Below, in pieces: positions 26,941 to 40,569 of a stretch of 64,000 nt of DNA. A program made the position numbers and the translations under genes. This DNA is from Spisula solida (lineage: Eukaryota > Mollusca > Bivalvia > Venerida > Mactridae). Each line of letters starts with the position of its first letter. Position 1 is the first letter of the stretch. The notes beneath the pieces are model-generated. The model saw only the letters and a list, made by a program, of their open reading frames with translations, ran no database searches and had not been told where the DNA came from. Location of the stretch: contig OX365953.1 in assembly GCA_947247005.1 (NCBI GenBank), positions 27,278,784 to 27,342,783 of the forward strand, written 5' to 3'.

Positions 26941-29900
26941 TTATATTCATGCTCATCTATCGTCCAATCAGATTTGTTATTTAAGCCAGTCAAAACAGTC
27001 TTACAGTACTAAATCTAGTTGTTTGTCAGAGCACATTTTCTGGATCCTTTTGAATTCACCATGTCTTAATTTTGCGCAAACGACCTAGACCGCGAATTTA
27101 AAACCTTGTTGGTAAACATGAAATGGGAGGTCAAACTTAGTCTAAGTTATTTAAAGCGTTTGATATTGTTACGGCGCACAGGGAAACTCTTTGGTGTACC
27201 AACCGGAAGTACTTTGGACTAATATATTGGTAAAAAACAACAGCTATCAAAGTCATTATTTTGACTTGTAATTTTTAAGCATAAAATCGTATCAAATAGA
27301 ACTGTAGATCATGTAACTGGGGACCTCACAGGTACAGTTTTTAATTTTAAACAAAGTTTAGTATTATTGCATAATCTTGAATCGGAATTCAATTGCGAAA
27401 AGTCGATATCCGATTCATCGTGTAACACTAGCATGTTACATGCACCCGGCGCATCCAATCAATAACCATTGATGTAGACTACTGACGTATCTTTAAGACT
27501 ATCCAATCGTTAGTTTCAAACATCGCCGAAACTTTACATGTTACATGCATTTGTCAGCAAAAATGACGACATTTGAACGTTAAGTGATGTGATGACATAC
27601 CGAGTAATTGAGTAATAACGTCGTAACGAAAAGGCACATCACCAGAACGGACGGAAAAACGGACAGACAGTTATGTCAACAACAAGATGAGATACCCCCG
27701 GCATCGTTACTACAATGGGAAATTTTGAATTTAATTTTTGAATGACATAAACACTTTAGGGACGGTTGTTTAGACTTGAAAGACAGGGAAGTAATAGAAA
27801 ATCACAAGAACGTTAGTAAAGCCAGTTAAGTTTGGTTCACGCTTCGTACGACATTTAGACCGACGTGTACCGGCGTTTGGGCAAACGTTCAGCTCCGGTA
27901 GCAAAAGTTACTAACATTTTTGAAAACTTGATGATCGCTGGTGAACGCTGAAGAACGTTGTGTTCGTTGAAAAGTTTTAACATGCAAAATCTTTGTCGAC
28001 GTTTGAATATAAACGTTGGTGTAAGTTGTACTCCGTTTGTAAACGTTTCTGAATGATGAATTAAGTTGATCAAAGTTTGTTAAAGTTAAACTCCGTTGGC
28101 AATCGTCTGTGAAACGCTGTATGGTGGTGTCGGTGAATTTTGAAAATGGCTTAAAACCGGTAGGGGACTTTTATCTTGCTTGCAATTCTTAATAAGTTTT
28201 TTTTCAACTATTGAAACGTTAAACAATACTGGTACAAACGTACATAGTGTGAACCCACCTTACATCGAGACATTATTAAAATACTGACGTTTCATGGTAC
28301 GGATTCTCGACCAGATGTAAATACAACGTATTCCATAGCGCTATAAGTTAACTTCATGTAAAATAGCGTTGCGTCAGTGACGTTATTTTGTGCGACCGGC
28401 CAGCGTTAGTTAACCTGTCTGTTTAGGCACTTTTACTTTATGGAACGCGTGTATTTATTTTCATTCCTGATTGTACTGTATGTAAAGGATGTAAAGAAAG
28501 TTCGTTCCGGTCAGAAAGTATGGCGTATTTTTATTTTTACCCAGCGAAATATTACGAAATTTGGAACAAGGGTACAGTACGAAATTTAAGTACTGTGGAT
28601 CATTTTTGCTTGAATTCCGTTTTGATCAGTATCGTTGTCATGAATTTATAGAACGCGGAAGTAAGCTTACGTTAACGTAACGTCAACTGCAATTTTAAAG
28701 ATGAGTCGACAAACACAAATAGCTGCAAAAATGAAACATAGCCATATTTAGGTATTTTAGACATCAATATTGTTAAACAATAGGCTATGCTTAAAGTTAT
28801 CGATTGCTAAAAGACGGGTACAAATGTACTCATATAATTGGAGCACAACTATGAATTTGCAAGTACATGGTATCGATTTCGTCGAACGTGACGTGACGTA
28901 AACGTCATGCGAAATTTTGGAGTAGGGTAAAGAAAATGACCGACTGACAAAAAGTGTGTAACATATATATGCAGACAATTACAGAAACAAATTCTACGAT
29001 CATCAAAATACATTGGCGAAGACTTGTCTCATTTTTCAAGTAAAGAGTATCTATATAACTCCATAAGTAAAGAAACGCATGAATAGAAAATTTTGAAAAA
29101 AACGCGTATATATGGGAAAACAAAAGGCATTTATTGGCAAAACGAAAACTCTTACAGACTCATAACATGGATGATATTTTGTTCTTATGTAAGGTTAAAT
29201 ATTAGTTAAGTTCATTACAAGTTTAAAACATGCCAAACGATACAGTGAGTGGACAAGGGAGTATTTCGAACTTTACACGGTCACGACGTCGTTAACGTCA
29301 TCTTCGAAACAAGGAACAACAAAATTATTCATTGCTTTTGAAAAAATATTGGCAGTCAAATAAGCTAAAACTGCTACACATAATGATGTCATTGTACCAG
29401 GAGACTGAATGCAAAATTCTATGCAAATATATTTATTTGTTTTGTGTACAAAGGCCTTTCAAAACCCGGAGAGAACTTTCTTTACACCCTTTAGAAAAAG
29501 GATTCCGCTTCTGATGATATATACACGTATTTTGTTGTATGTTGTTTAATCTCGCAGGTTTTATGACAATAGTTCTGTTCAGTTTTGAATGTCCCTCGTA
29601 TATATTAAATTTATTGAAGAATTTATGGCTCTCCATAAAACCAATGCATTATTTCGAGGTGATTATGTTATTACATGGTGAAAAAGATTGCTATTCCTAC
29701 AGATCACCATCCCCCCTCCGGTAATAAAAAGCTAGAATATCATGACAGAGTACGAAGAGACACACAATGTCCCCCAACAACTCAAACAATAACTTAAATT
29801 GGCATATGGCGTCAAGCCTCAATTTAGGTCTCTAACACTAATTAATGAGACGTCAATTAATTAATAATGGTGATTATGAAATAATTGATTCAATTATTGT

Positions 29901-29987
29901 GACATAGGAAAGAAACGGCGCAAATATCACATATATTATATAATAATGGCAACACATAATTAGAGTACCAAATTCATTCCCCTTTAA
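26941..29987. other. Intergenic, no gene recognised
   Basis: A reverse copy of the CCGTCC-type dispersed repeat lies near 27640-27715. Degenerate AACGTT-rich sequence lies near 27850-28100. The short ORFs here have no motifs or plausible splice partners. Confidence 0.4.
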
Positions 29988-30520
29988 AGGTGCTGCCTCA
30001 CGTATTGATTTATTGCAAAAACAAAATAAATGTTCAAGTACTTTTTTGGTATAGCTGCCTGTATATGCCATAAACAACCACACTGACATCTAAAATAACT
30101 TGCGAAACATTGACATTTTGTAGTTATGCAGTATTTTCCCACCCGAAATTCTATAGTGTATTAATACCTTATAGAATTAACATTACTATCACTTAAATTA
30201 CCTGAAATTTGTTCGCATTCGATGAAAACGAATTACATAACGCACTGAATACCTCACTGATGTTTACGATTGTAGTTTGTTGATGTTACAGTTAGATCAT
30301 GTGTGCATTACATAACTAAAAAGAAACTCTGTGCTATTTCTAAAAGGACAGAAACTTGTAAAAGGCACAAATACTGAGTGCGCGATATCGAGAGTGGTTC
30401 GAATTGCGTATTTGCACCAAATCTGGCATAAAGCAATCGTCAGTGGTTGTTTATTACATTAATACTAGGTTGGAAAATTTCGTCATACAAAAAATTAGCC
30501 CGATCTGTGAGGCAGCACCT
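29988..30520. mobile_element. TTAA-target short TIR element, 533 bp
   Basis: TTAA (29984-29987) precedes AGGTGCTGCCTCAC, and its exact complement GTGAGGCAGCACCT is followed by TTAA (30521-30524). A 14-bp TIR with a TTAA duplication is the signature of piggyBac- or Kolobok-type transposition. The interior has no transposase. The overlapping ORFs at 29874-30089 and 30404-30682 cross the element ends and are not genes. Confidence 0.85.
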
Positions 30521-30524
30521 TTAA

Positions 30525-31545
30525 TGTCACTTTATTGTTTATCAGTTTATTGTGAACAACATAACTTAACACCAGCAGCAGGGCGCATGTTCTATTTTGG
30601 ACCCATATGCGAGTTAGTAGTTTTCACTACCAGCGTATCTATACTTATTGGAGCATACTTTGTGTCGCTTTTAACGATGTGACTGATGGACATAATTCAA
30701 ACATGTGAAAATAATTCTACTTGACTTCACATATATTTCAATGCGGTATTAAGTGTTGTAATGAGCTTAAAGAAAACGACGTCGACATCTTCGATCACTC
30801 TAGCAAGCATGACAATAATTTAGATTGATTTCTATGATATTATTCGAGATACTTTCGAAAATATTCAGCCATGAAAAGTGTTTTTGGACTTGGTAGTGAT
30901 CAATTCGGCACTTGTGAACTTATATGATTGGTAACACATATAAAAATTACAAATAATGATTAAATAATAGGAAAACAGCAATAAAGGTTTGATAGCCTAA
31001 AGAAGTTAGTTTACTACTGATAGTTGCGGCGTATGTAACGACAGGCCTGCAGCACCCCTGAATCACGTTCGAGCACCAATGGGAGCCCACATGAGCACCA
31101 ATAGTTGAACATTGTCATTAAAGTTTAGTTTATCATCCGTAAAACATAAAGTGACCTTATTATTCAAGTATACTTTCAATCTAGAGATTATTCTTTTTTT
31201 TTGATTATTTGACACTTATTTAGCAGTTGAAACGCTAGATCATTGCCATGGACAAGATATAGATATACTTAGTGACGAGGATGTCACCCCTAGGCGTTCA
31301 CATGGCGTATACATATTTAATACAAGAATCGGATGCGGATTTATGACCATGTCATACGACCGTTTTAGTATCGGACTAATAGTTAAACAATTCGAAATCG
31401 GGGATTTTAAAAATGAACTGATGCCGTGTCTATCTACCGAATCTAGAACAGGACGTGTTAGATTTATTGACGTAATGGATATCTGACTGGTTGTGATAGG
31501 GTGAACAGTGGATATATTATATTCATTTACAACTTGAGCTTCGTC
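30525..31545. other. 5' flank of GPCR 1
   Basis: No element is recognised. An in-frame stop at 31468-31470 precedes the GPCR start. Confidence 0.4.
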
Positions 31546-32520
31546 ATGACTGAACGTAACGTTTCCTCCGAACTGTACAATTTGACAGGAATGACATATG
31601 ATGAACTGTACAATTTGACAGGAATGACATATGATGATAGTTCAATATACGAATACGTCACGTATGTGAGCCTTAGTTTACAAGTTTTGTTGGGTTTAAT
31701 AGGGAATGCCTTGGCGTTTGTAGTTTGGACGAGAGGCAAGGAAAGTAGCAACATTGCCTGTTCAACGTATTTCAAACTACTGTCAATCACTGATATGATT
31801 GCTCTGATATACGTCGGTATTGAAGGGATTCTGTATAAAGCATTAGAGATAAACTATGGATACAGCCGAGCCATATGCATTGTGTCTCATTTCTTATTTT
31901 TCTTTGTTCCTCAACTCTCTATTTGGTTGGTTGTGTGTATATCGGTTGAGAGAGTTCTCAGTCTTACATTTCCCTTCTCCTTTAAGACATCTGGGGCAAA
32001 CACTCGTGCAAAAGTTGCATATGTAGTTCTGATTGTGGCACTCACTGGTGTTAATAGCCGTGCATTTCTTTTTAAAATTACCGAGTTAAGTTGCCACATC
32101 GACTGGGACTTCTTTGAGCTGTATCAACTGCTGTACGGATTATCCAGCGTCTGGATTCTTTGCGTGGTACCTATAGCTCTCATCATTACGTGTAATATGA
32201 TGATACTGATACGGCTGTGTATGATGAAACATACAAATGTAATGGCGAGACAGAGAACAAGGCATATTGCAACGTTCACAATATTGGCTGTTACTAGTGG
32301 GGTCTTAATGATTATATCCTCAGTTCCAACTGTAATCTTTAATATCATCTACGTTTATTTTCCTACATATCGCATAATATTGGATAAGGATATTGAAATA
32401 ATAGTTTTTTGTGCTGAGAATACTCTGTTTCTAAATAACTGCCTGAATTGTCTGGTCTATTGTCTTAGCGCACACTTTCGGTCAGATTTAAAAAGTATTT
32501 GTTGTAGAGCACGCGTCTAG
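31546..32520 (+). CDS. Intronless class A (rhodopsin-like) GPCR, 324 aa
   Basis: This is a seven-helix receptor of the plasma membrane; the ligand is unknown. Conserved positions are visible: N54 (1.50) in GLIGNAL, D83 (2.50) in LSITD, C111 (3.25) with C183 in loop 2, E135-R136-V137 in place of DRY, P209 (5.50), P261 (6.50) without the preceding Trp of CWxP, and NCLVY (301-305) instead of NPxxY. The N-terminus has sequons at N5, N12 and N23. N12 and N23 come from an exact 33-bp tandem duplication (ELYNLTGMTYD twice). I chose the ATG at 31546 because the only in-frame codon upstream of it is a GTG, with a stop at 31468. Cysteines near the C-terminus (C319, C320) could be palmitoylated. It looks like an orphan peptide- or chemo-receptor of the lineage-expanded kind. 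Confidence 0.9.
   Translation: MTERNVSSELYNLTGMTYDELYNLTGMTYDDSSIYEYVTYVSLSLQVLLGLIGNALAFVVWTRGKESSNIACSTYFKLLSITDMIALIYVGIEGILYKALEINYGYSRAICIVSHFLFFFVPQLSIWLVVCISVERVLSLTFPFSFKTSGANTRAKVAYVVLIVALTGVNSRAFLFKITELSCHIDWDFFELYQLLYGLSSVWILCVVPIALIITCNMMILIRLCMMKHTNVMARQRTRHIATFTILAVTSGVLMIISSVPTVIFNIIYVYFPTYRIILDKDIEIIVFCAENTLFLNNCLNCLVYCLSAHFRSDLKSICCRARV
31570..31635 (+). repeat. 33-bp in-frame tandem duplication in GPCR 1
   Basis: Two identical copies, 31570-31602 and 31603-31635, each encode ELYNLTGMTYD. No base differs between them, so the duplication is recent or kept homogeneous. Confidence 0.95.
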
Positions 32521-34599
32521 AAGGTACAATGTATTCGCGTATACGCTGAGGGTCGCCAACTACTTTTTTATGAATTCTATGGAAAGCCTTAGCTGTCTTG
32601 TAAGCTGAAATATCATTATATTAAGTGGATACATCTTTAAATTGAGTACTTGTAACTTTGTTTTTAGCAGATGCCCTATGGGATAAATAACATAAGAAAA
32701 CAATATATTTATTAACATCTCACTCTTGTACATGTTTGTTTCAAATGTGTCATGTAAAATGTAAACATACTTAAAAGCAAGGTCGCTCAGAAAACGTGAT
32801 CGAAGTAAAACAAAGATACACAACAAAATAGACAGAAGAGCGTGTACGGAGTGTTGATGTTTACTGTACTGAGTACTAGTATTGCACGTTTGCTCACACT
32901 TCCAAATACACTAAATTAAACTACGAAAATAAGTCAAAAAATGATACCTAGTACCAATTTAACCTTATAACAACGTTTTGCCTTTACAAAATGTTGCTTG
33001 CTATGAACCACAAAAGAGTGAATCTAAATATTTGAGTGTAAGTATTAGTTGTTCGCCATATCATAGTTGAGATAATAAACATTTTAAACACAAAATAAAC
33101 GGAACCGAACTGAACTTTTAACTGAATATATAGATTACCTTACATAATTATACATAAATGTATCTCAATATGTGACTTACCCGCCACACATTCGACTAAA
33201 TGATAATAAGTGTTTTATGTTTCATAGGTCTAAGATAGATTCTTTATCAAAGCATATACAATAAAGTGCTGTTATATAAAAGGGGATTTATCAGCTCTGT
33301 GAATTTGTGTAATGTTTTTGTATTTTCCTGTCATGAAAGCTTTTTCAAGAATATTTTGTGTATAACAGAGCATTTCTATTGAACATGCTAATGCCTGGAT
33401 ACAGAAATTTTCTCAAGGGGATCCGACCAATTGTTTGTCTTAGGAGAGTGACCCCTTGATCAGCAAAGTATGTTCAAGAACCAGTTGTTCTTATAAGGAT
33501 GTAGTCATTGGAAATTTATCTATTTATAGCTTACAGGTATATATAAAATTGTACAGTTCGTATGCACATGAACCGATTGGTATATCCAAGATTTTAGTCA
33601 GCAAATTTTATGTTCATTGAACAACCTTTAACCTAAGTCAGTTATGGTGATCAGTTGGTAACATGATATGGATTGGTTGGGATGTGATATCACCAACTAT
33701 TGTAAGAACATGACCATTGGTTAGAGAGGCTGATGTGTGTAGGATGTATGATTGCGGCACGCTGAGTGAGTCAGTTAGCATTTGAACGCAAGTTAGGAAG
33801 ACATGTGTTTAAGACAATGGAGTAGTAACCTAAATATGTACTATAAATATGTACTAATCATACTCTAAACCCTGTCAACTGGTATACAAATACAGTAATA
33901 CATTTAAAATTTCGAGGGATGCTCGGACCCACCTCAGGATTTGTACATTACAGCATGTAGTTTTTACACTCTCGATTTTTTAACATACAAAATGTATATA
34001 GATCTAGACAATGTAAGTAATATTTACCAAAAACACTGGTTATACCACGAATTTACTTAATTTCCGTGTGCAATACTCCGTACACTGTACAGAAATACCC
34101 CGTACACCAGTGAGCAACACTAAAGCAATACTCTGTACACTAATATTTTTATTTGTTCTCAAAATGCACCGTTATTCATGATTCCTTTCCTTGTAAAGCA
34201 TTATCAACACAAACTTGATCACGAGCATGTCATTTTGCTCGATTCAAGTTGTGTAGTTTAACGAAGAATATAAACAAAAACATGTTTACTTGATATACCT
34301 AGCTGATGTTTTGCGTGAGTAACGATTCCCGGTTTTGTATAAAATTAACATTAAACGCACTCAGAAAAACAAAAAAGCGTCTCTGAACTTATCCTGGTGT
34401 ACACTTGAAGGTCGCGAAAATGGATGACAAGTACTTACCTTACTAGCAATATCCGGTGTACGGTATACCACAGTGTGTACAATACAAATTAAATAATTGC
34501 ATTTAAATAGTGTAGTAATTAATGTTTAGCCGTGTCGAACCCCTTTGCTACTGTCGTTATACCTTTAGGAATCAGTACTTAGCACTAGGGCACGTGTAG
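32521..34599. other. Intergenic, no gene recognised
   Basis: AT-rich downstream region of GPCR 1. No coding segment or repeat with defined ends is seen. Confidence 0.4.
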
Positions 34600-35400
34600 C
34601 TTAGTTTGCTTTATATTGCGGAGATATTATAGTCTAATGTACCGGACAAAGTGATACCAAAACATCGATATTCACTAACACACTCGAGATCATTTCCGTT
34701 ACATTTATATCTATAATCAGTTTTAGTGGATGACTTAGACCTAAAATGCAATACATGTACTTTGCTTTTGTTTTTGTTAATCATCATTATATTTTTCTCA
34801 CACCATGTAAGTAATATATTCAACAGTTCTTGAAGCTCACCTTCAGTTTCCGCATATGTAGTAAATGACAAACGTTAATTTCATTTATTCGCACTACTAA
34901 TCCTGTTTGGTTAAGATGAAGACTCAAATCGTTTAGTAAAAGTTGAACATAGTTGTTGAAAGTAAACGACCTTGCTTTACTCCAATGTTTTGGCTAAACC
35001 AGTCTTGCACTTTTGTCGGTCTTCAATTATAGTTGTCAAAGTTGATAGCTGGTCAATCGTACTTCTCTAACGTCGGAATCCTTTTTGTTCATCGGAGATA
35101 GTTTCTTGTCTTCGGCACATTGTGTTAACCTATAGTTAAGTAACGCACACTATGCCTTGTAAATTGCAACTGTAACCTCTATGCAGCGATAGTTCGACGG
35201 ATCTTTTTTCTTCTGAGGAAGAATCTTTCAAAACCGGGCTTATAATACGATGGCATTCGGGATTGTGCCGGTTTCCAAACATCCACAAAATAGTCTATGA
35301 AGAAAGTGAATACATGGTTTTGATTGTATTACCTCAGCGGGTATTTCCACATGGAACATAAATTTGTCTGTCCACCAAGGTTTACGATCACACCGTTTCT
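34600..35400 (-). pseudogene. LINE reverse transcriptase relic
   Basis: Minus-strand fragments occur in RT order: FIDYFVDVWKP-like and FLRRKK, then DPSNYRCIEVTVAIYKA, LLNYRLTQCAEDKKLS, a GVKQG box (QNIGVKQGRLLSTTMFN), NDLSLHLNQTGLVV, and the ORF TEGELQELLNILLTWCEKN...YRCFGITLSGTLDYN. These match RT motifs from the fingers to the region after the active site, where the FADD box has decayed near the 34870 junction. Several stops and shifts make it inactive. It is of the CR1/Jockey-like kind by motif order. Confidence 0.85.
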
Positions 35401-37042
35401 TATTTGTTCGACCATCATTAGTAGTAACATTTGGTTTTGAGTGTTTGTTCGCGTCTAGAAGGTACGAGTGTCACCTGTAAAATATTAATCCGCCGGCGAT
35501 AAATCAACAACATTGCCTCTGACTGTATAAAACGTGTACTTTTTCTCAGTAAAAGATCAATCTTTCAGCTAGACATTCGATGTATTTTCATTATTTTTTT
35601 ATGAAAGCATTTCCATTTTATTGATTTCCAAACAGAACATGGTTTAAAGAACTGGACAAAAAGTATCTCATAAACGCGTAAGATTTATAAGGAAACCGGC
35701 ATTGCCAGGATTACTGGTGATCGTTTTGTTTGCAGAATTTATCAAATCTATAAACTTTATGATGTTTGTGACGTTAATCTATTACTGACATAAATATCGA
35801 AACATTATATAAAATGTCCTTTGCATCGACAGTAACACGCTACCATAGCAACGCATTTATAAGTGCTTATACAGCGCAACACATTTGTAGAATGTCAAAA
35901 TCTACGCATACAAGTTTTCTTATGCCAGTATATACATTCTACTTTATATCCCCTCACTTATTACTTGGGGGATTTCCCCCAAAGTATTGCTTATACATAC
36001 AATCCAGAAAGGACTATGATTTGAACCATGCAATTTCTCCACAACCAATACATCCGGACAAGAAACGAGTTCCAGCCAATCTCAACCAAAATCAAACTTT
36101 TCAATCATTTTTAAGAATATTTGTCCGAAGCAATTGAATTATTTTTTACTTCTTTGTATTGCGAGATAATTTGGAATATTTGTTTCTGTAAGTTAAAGTA
36201 TATGTGCGAATAAATTCCTACGCACTGTAAAATGACTAATGAATTTTGAGGGGTGATAAAAATGTCGCTCTTAAAGTAAACAGTTGAGCAGACGAAATTT
36301 ACATTGTTTGGTTTCAAAATGTTCATATAACAGTTTAACTAAAAATTCCTATAATGTGTTCTCATTTTCACTATTTACAATATTTTGCATTTGTTAAAAG
36401 TATTGATCGACGTTTCATCCATTAAATTACCTCAGCTAAATAGTTTGCGTCTATTTTTAGAACCACCATTTTCTAAGCGCTGTTGTTTATATGTTTCCCA
36501 CCGAGATCGAGACCACCCCGGTCATTTGTGTTTCGTCCCCAGTCTACTCGTACCATATCCAGTTCGTATGCAGCCACAGTTTAAGTATATGGAATTTGAT
36601 TTTGTGTATTTTTGTTGCTAGTTTTTTTATTTTCTAGCGCCTCATGTTAATAGTTTCGATCGACGTTGTGTCAATTAATTTACCACATATATTCAGCTAA
36701 ATAGTTTGCGTATATTGTTATAACAACCCTTTCCATACAAATTTCCCACCATGTCTGTCGATTTTTCTTTCATCCCCTGTCTTACTCTTTCGGGCAATTT
36801 CGACAGCTGCATGATATTACCATTTACTTAGTTATTCTTAATCTTGTTAATACCTTTTCTCAGCTAAAACTAGGCCGTTCAATCCCCCTTTTACAGTTGA
36901 AACTAGTTCATTGATCTTTCTATGGGTTGATTGTCTTTATGGGTCCGTTTGGTGAGATCTGAATGATGTAAACCCTGAATTATTATCCAGAATTGCGATA
37001 TCCCCCAATTATGAGTACTTCAGTATTTTGATTTCGTAATCA
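35401..37042. other. Intergenic with a diverged local duplication
   Basis: Blocks at about 36395-36560 and 36645-36800 share CAGCTAAATAGTTTGCGT, GATCGACGTT and TTTCCCACC in the same order, so they look like old tandem copies about 255 bp apart. No gene is called from the ORFs here. Confidence 0.45.
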
Positions 37043-37436
37043 CAGGGCGATAGAACATTTTAACAGTATTGTCTTGAACATTTGTTACTGTCACGGGGTG
37101 ATAAAACATTTTAACAGTATTGTCTTGAACATGTGTTACTGTCACAGGGTGATAAAACATTTTAACAGTATTGTCTTGAACATTTGTTACTGTCACAGGG
37201 TAATAGAACATTTTGACAGTATTGTCTTGAACATGTGTTACTGTCACAGGGTGATAGAACATTTTAACAGTATTGTCTTGAACATTTGTTACTGTCACAG
37301 GGTGATAGAACAGTTTAACATTATTGTCTTGAACATTTGTTACTGTCACAGGGTGATTGAACTTTTTAACAGTATTGTCTTGAGCATTTTTTACTGTCAC
37401 GGAGTGATAGCAAATTTTTAACAGTATTTTCTTGAA
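37043..37436. repeat. 51-bp minisatellite, 7.7 copies
   Basis: Units start at 37043, 37094, 37145, 37196, 37247, 37298, 37349 and 37400 (partial). Each reads CAGGGTGATAGAACATTTTA then ACAGTATTGTCTTGAAC and a T/G-rich end. Because 51 is divisible by 3, both strands stay open. The minus strand would encode a 17-residue repeat (TVTNVQDNTVKMFYHPV) and the plus strand another (RVIEHFNSIVLNICYCH). No start context, splice signal or homologous domain supports translation. Confidence 0.95.
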
Positions 37437-39259
37437 AAAAATAAAATAAATTACACATTTTCACTGTTACCCACAAAACTATGTGTTATTTATATAATGC
37501 CATTTAAAGAAAATATATATGTTGATTTGTAATCAAATTGAACTCAAAACACATGCTATACTAAGAAAAAAAGAGAGCAAGTAAATGTTGAAGTCGTACA
37601 TAATGTTTTTACAGAGATTGATTATATTATACTTTTATTCTCTAAAATATGTATAAATTTTACAAAAATAATTTTTCATTTTGTTTTTATTCTTTTCAAT
37701 GATACAGTTACCTGTGATCAAAATGTACTTTTATTATGTCATCCACTTGAATGTTCGATTTATTATGTCTTTCTAGTCAATGTTTTATCTTGTCTTCTGA
37801 ATAAATGTCTTTTTACTCTAATAGTTAATGTATTTATGTCTCCATAGTAACTAGCGTGTTTGTGATGGATCTTCGTCCGTCGTTTGTTCGACCGTCCATT
37901 TATGCTTGTGATCACGTTAATTAAATTAACAACATGGACATGCTGTTATTATATATTTATAACATGTCTGTGACACTTGGTTTTTCATAGACTTAATATA
38001 TTATCACCACTTTTTAAGTAATTGACTTCTTGATATAAATTAATGCATTTTCTGATATCAAGAAATGCATTTTTCGATATCAAAAAATTAATTCAACAAT
38101 TCAATTTCTTGGTATCAAAATATTCTTTCTTGTTTCAACTTCGTGATAACATAAATTCCTATAAAATTGAACCAATGTCAAGTTTAGTTTTGTTTGAATG
38201 TCGAATTTGATATTTAAAAAACAACAAACACTTATCTTTATTGTCAAAATAAATGTATTTTTTCTTTTATAGCTTAACAATTAGGCACATTTGTTACTTT
38301 TTACACTGAATATTACCGAAATTTACAAGTCATTTTGTTTGTGATCTTTTATTTATCTAGTCTCGTCCATTTACAAAACTCACGCGCAACATATACGTAT
38401 TGAATGCGACATGGTCACAGCACATTCTATTTAGTTGGCCATTGGGAAATATCATTTTTTTCAATTATAGGATATTGATAGCTTAAATAATATCAGATAC
38501 TAGAAGATAAAAACGATGCGATCACCTGTGGTTTGTTTAAATTGTGCATGACGTAGGTCAATTGGACATGCGCAATAATCTTCTGAGAAAACCCTTCGAC
38601 ATAATCCGATTATTTAGTTTCATATGTCCGTTTCAGTTTCAGTTCGTACAAATCAAATGGACAAAAGCGACATGTTTTTACTAATATAGATATACTTAAG
38701 TGAAGCAGAGTTATATTTCCTGCTAAAGTAAAGATGGTTTAATTGTTCCATTGTCCTGGAGCAAATCAAGTGTCATGATCAAATTTCGTTGAGCATTAAT
38801 AAAAGCTTTATTTTCGCGGGGCCTGGTCAAAATGTGCTCCCACGATAATGAGAAAGGCGAACAATTCAGTATATTCAACAAAGGTGGATTAATCAGATGT
38901 TTACGATTTATCAGTGATGTTTTAAGTACACTACTGACCTTATCTGTTTACTTCAGTGGTTTGTAAAACCAGATTTGCAATAGTTGACCAAACCGATTCT
39001 TGTTTGTATATTTCACATTATCCTGGGCGCACTATATGAGTAGATTCTCATACAATATCGGAACTGGGTCACGTATGGTTAGATATGAGGTCACTGATTC
39101 ATATCACACAAACAGTTTGTGAACAATCTACATGTATAATAACACCACAATTCACAATCTTTGTTTTATTCGATCCATATGACAATTTTGAAACTGTATC
39201 ATCTGCCGCCAATGTAGGTTACTAGGTCAAACCAAAAACACAAAAACACTTCAGCATTT
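37437..39259. other. Intergenic, no gene recognised
   Basis: AT-rich sequence up to the start of duplication unit A. A self-complementary TGATATCAAGAAAT/ATTTCTTGATATCA-like patch occurs near 38030-38090. Confidence 0.4.
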
Positions 39260-40495
39260 ACACTCAGATGAGCGATATATAGGGGCATTACCGTCCTCTT
39301 ATTGTCCAAACTAAATGTTGTTTCAAACAAAATTCATATAAATAAAACATATCAACTGAGTGTTGATTTTTTGTACGAGTTTGAATAAACTGATATTCAT
39401 GAAGCCTCCTCCATTTATTTATTCCACGAGTTGCATAAATTAATCGGCAGCTTCTGCATTTTGAAATGTCATGTGCCTTTCTTATCATCACGTGATATTG
39501 TAATGGAAAACACTCCTCGTGTAGAGTTAGTGTCAGGTCTTTCTGGGTCTATGGCTGGACTGGTTGTGCGCTGGTCCGTTTCGGGAGTATGTTACATACA
39601 TACATGTACTAAGACCAGCCGGAGTCATCGTTTGAGACTTCAGTTATTCGGTAAAACATAGCAAATTATCGGCAAATTGTCGGCGCACTACAAGTTAGTA
39701 GTATGTTTAGATACAAGTAAGCGTTAAATTACAGATGAGCACCGTAGATGGCGCCCTGAAGTCAACATTCAGTGGGTTCAGCTTTTCAATACTATTATTA
39801 TTTAACCTTTTAGGACTTCAGACAGCTAAAATTGCTGGAACTAAACTAGTCCCAGCAGTTCAGCTTTACGACATCTGGGACTTAGTTGCATCATTTTCTC
39901 GTTCGGTTGTGTGTTAGGTGCTGTGCCTTGTATGTTTTTGTATGTTTTCTGTGCTCGGCTGGTTAAGGTGAGTGCTGCCTTCCCTGTCAGACTTGATTTT
40001 ATCTTTTTACCAGAGTATCGAGTACACTACATATGACATTTCAGATAATTTTGCCATACTAGAGCACATACAATGAAGATATGTTCATTAATATAGGAAG
40101 GATTAAGTTATTCACAGGACTTTCACGATGCCAGTTAATCAAATACATGGAATAACATTGTCTAAAATGTGACAATAATTGCATTATCAGGCATATATTG
40201 CGCAACTTGTCTGCAAACGTGCTTGCCTCATGATCATTACTAGTAACTAATTAGCTAAAATGGCAATGTTATTACAGCATTATGTATCAACAGAAATACC
40301 ACACTGTTCACACGGTATATAGCATAATCCTAGAACCCATGAAAATGAAAGCGTACTATAGTTCAATTTTGAATTCTGAGCCATGACCTATCGGACTAGT
40401 CCATTTTGGCGGGTAGACCATAGTTTATTACGTTCGCATGTCATTATTTAATGATGTGATTCTTACATCTATCTGTTTCTTATCGAATTACAGTT

Positions 40496-40569
40496 TAGTG
40501 CAGTCGGCAACGTTCAGGATTTCTAACCCTAAGTTCGGTGATTCAAATTCCCAATTCGCTCATATTTTT
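40496..40569 (+). promoter_or_regulatory. tRNA-like Pol III cassette, left side of Y
   Basis: A box TAGTGCAGTCGG (40496-40507, exact consensus), B-box-like GATTCAAATTC (40540-40550) after 32 nt, and T5 at 40565-40569. No cloverleaf can be drawn with paired stems. Confidence 0.6.

Noticed and set aside
26840..27088. 82-codon ORF
   Set aside because: It is read through the truncated SINE body.
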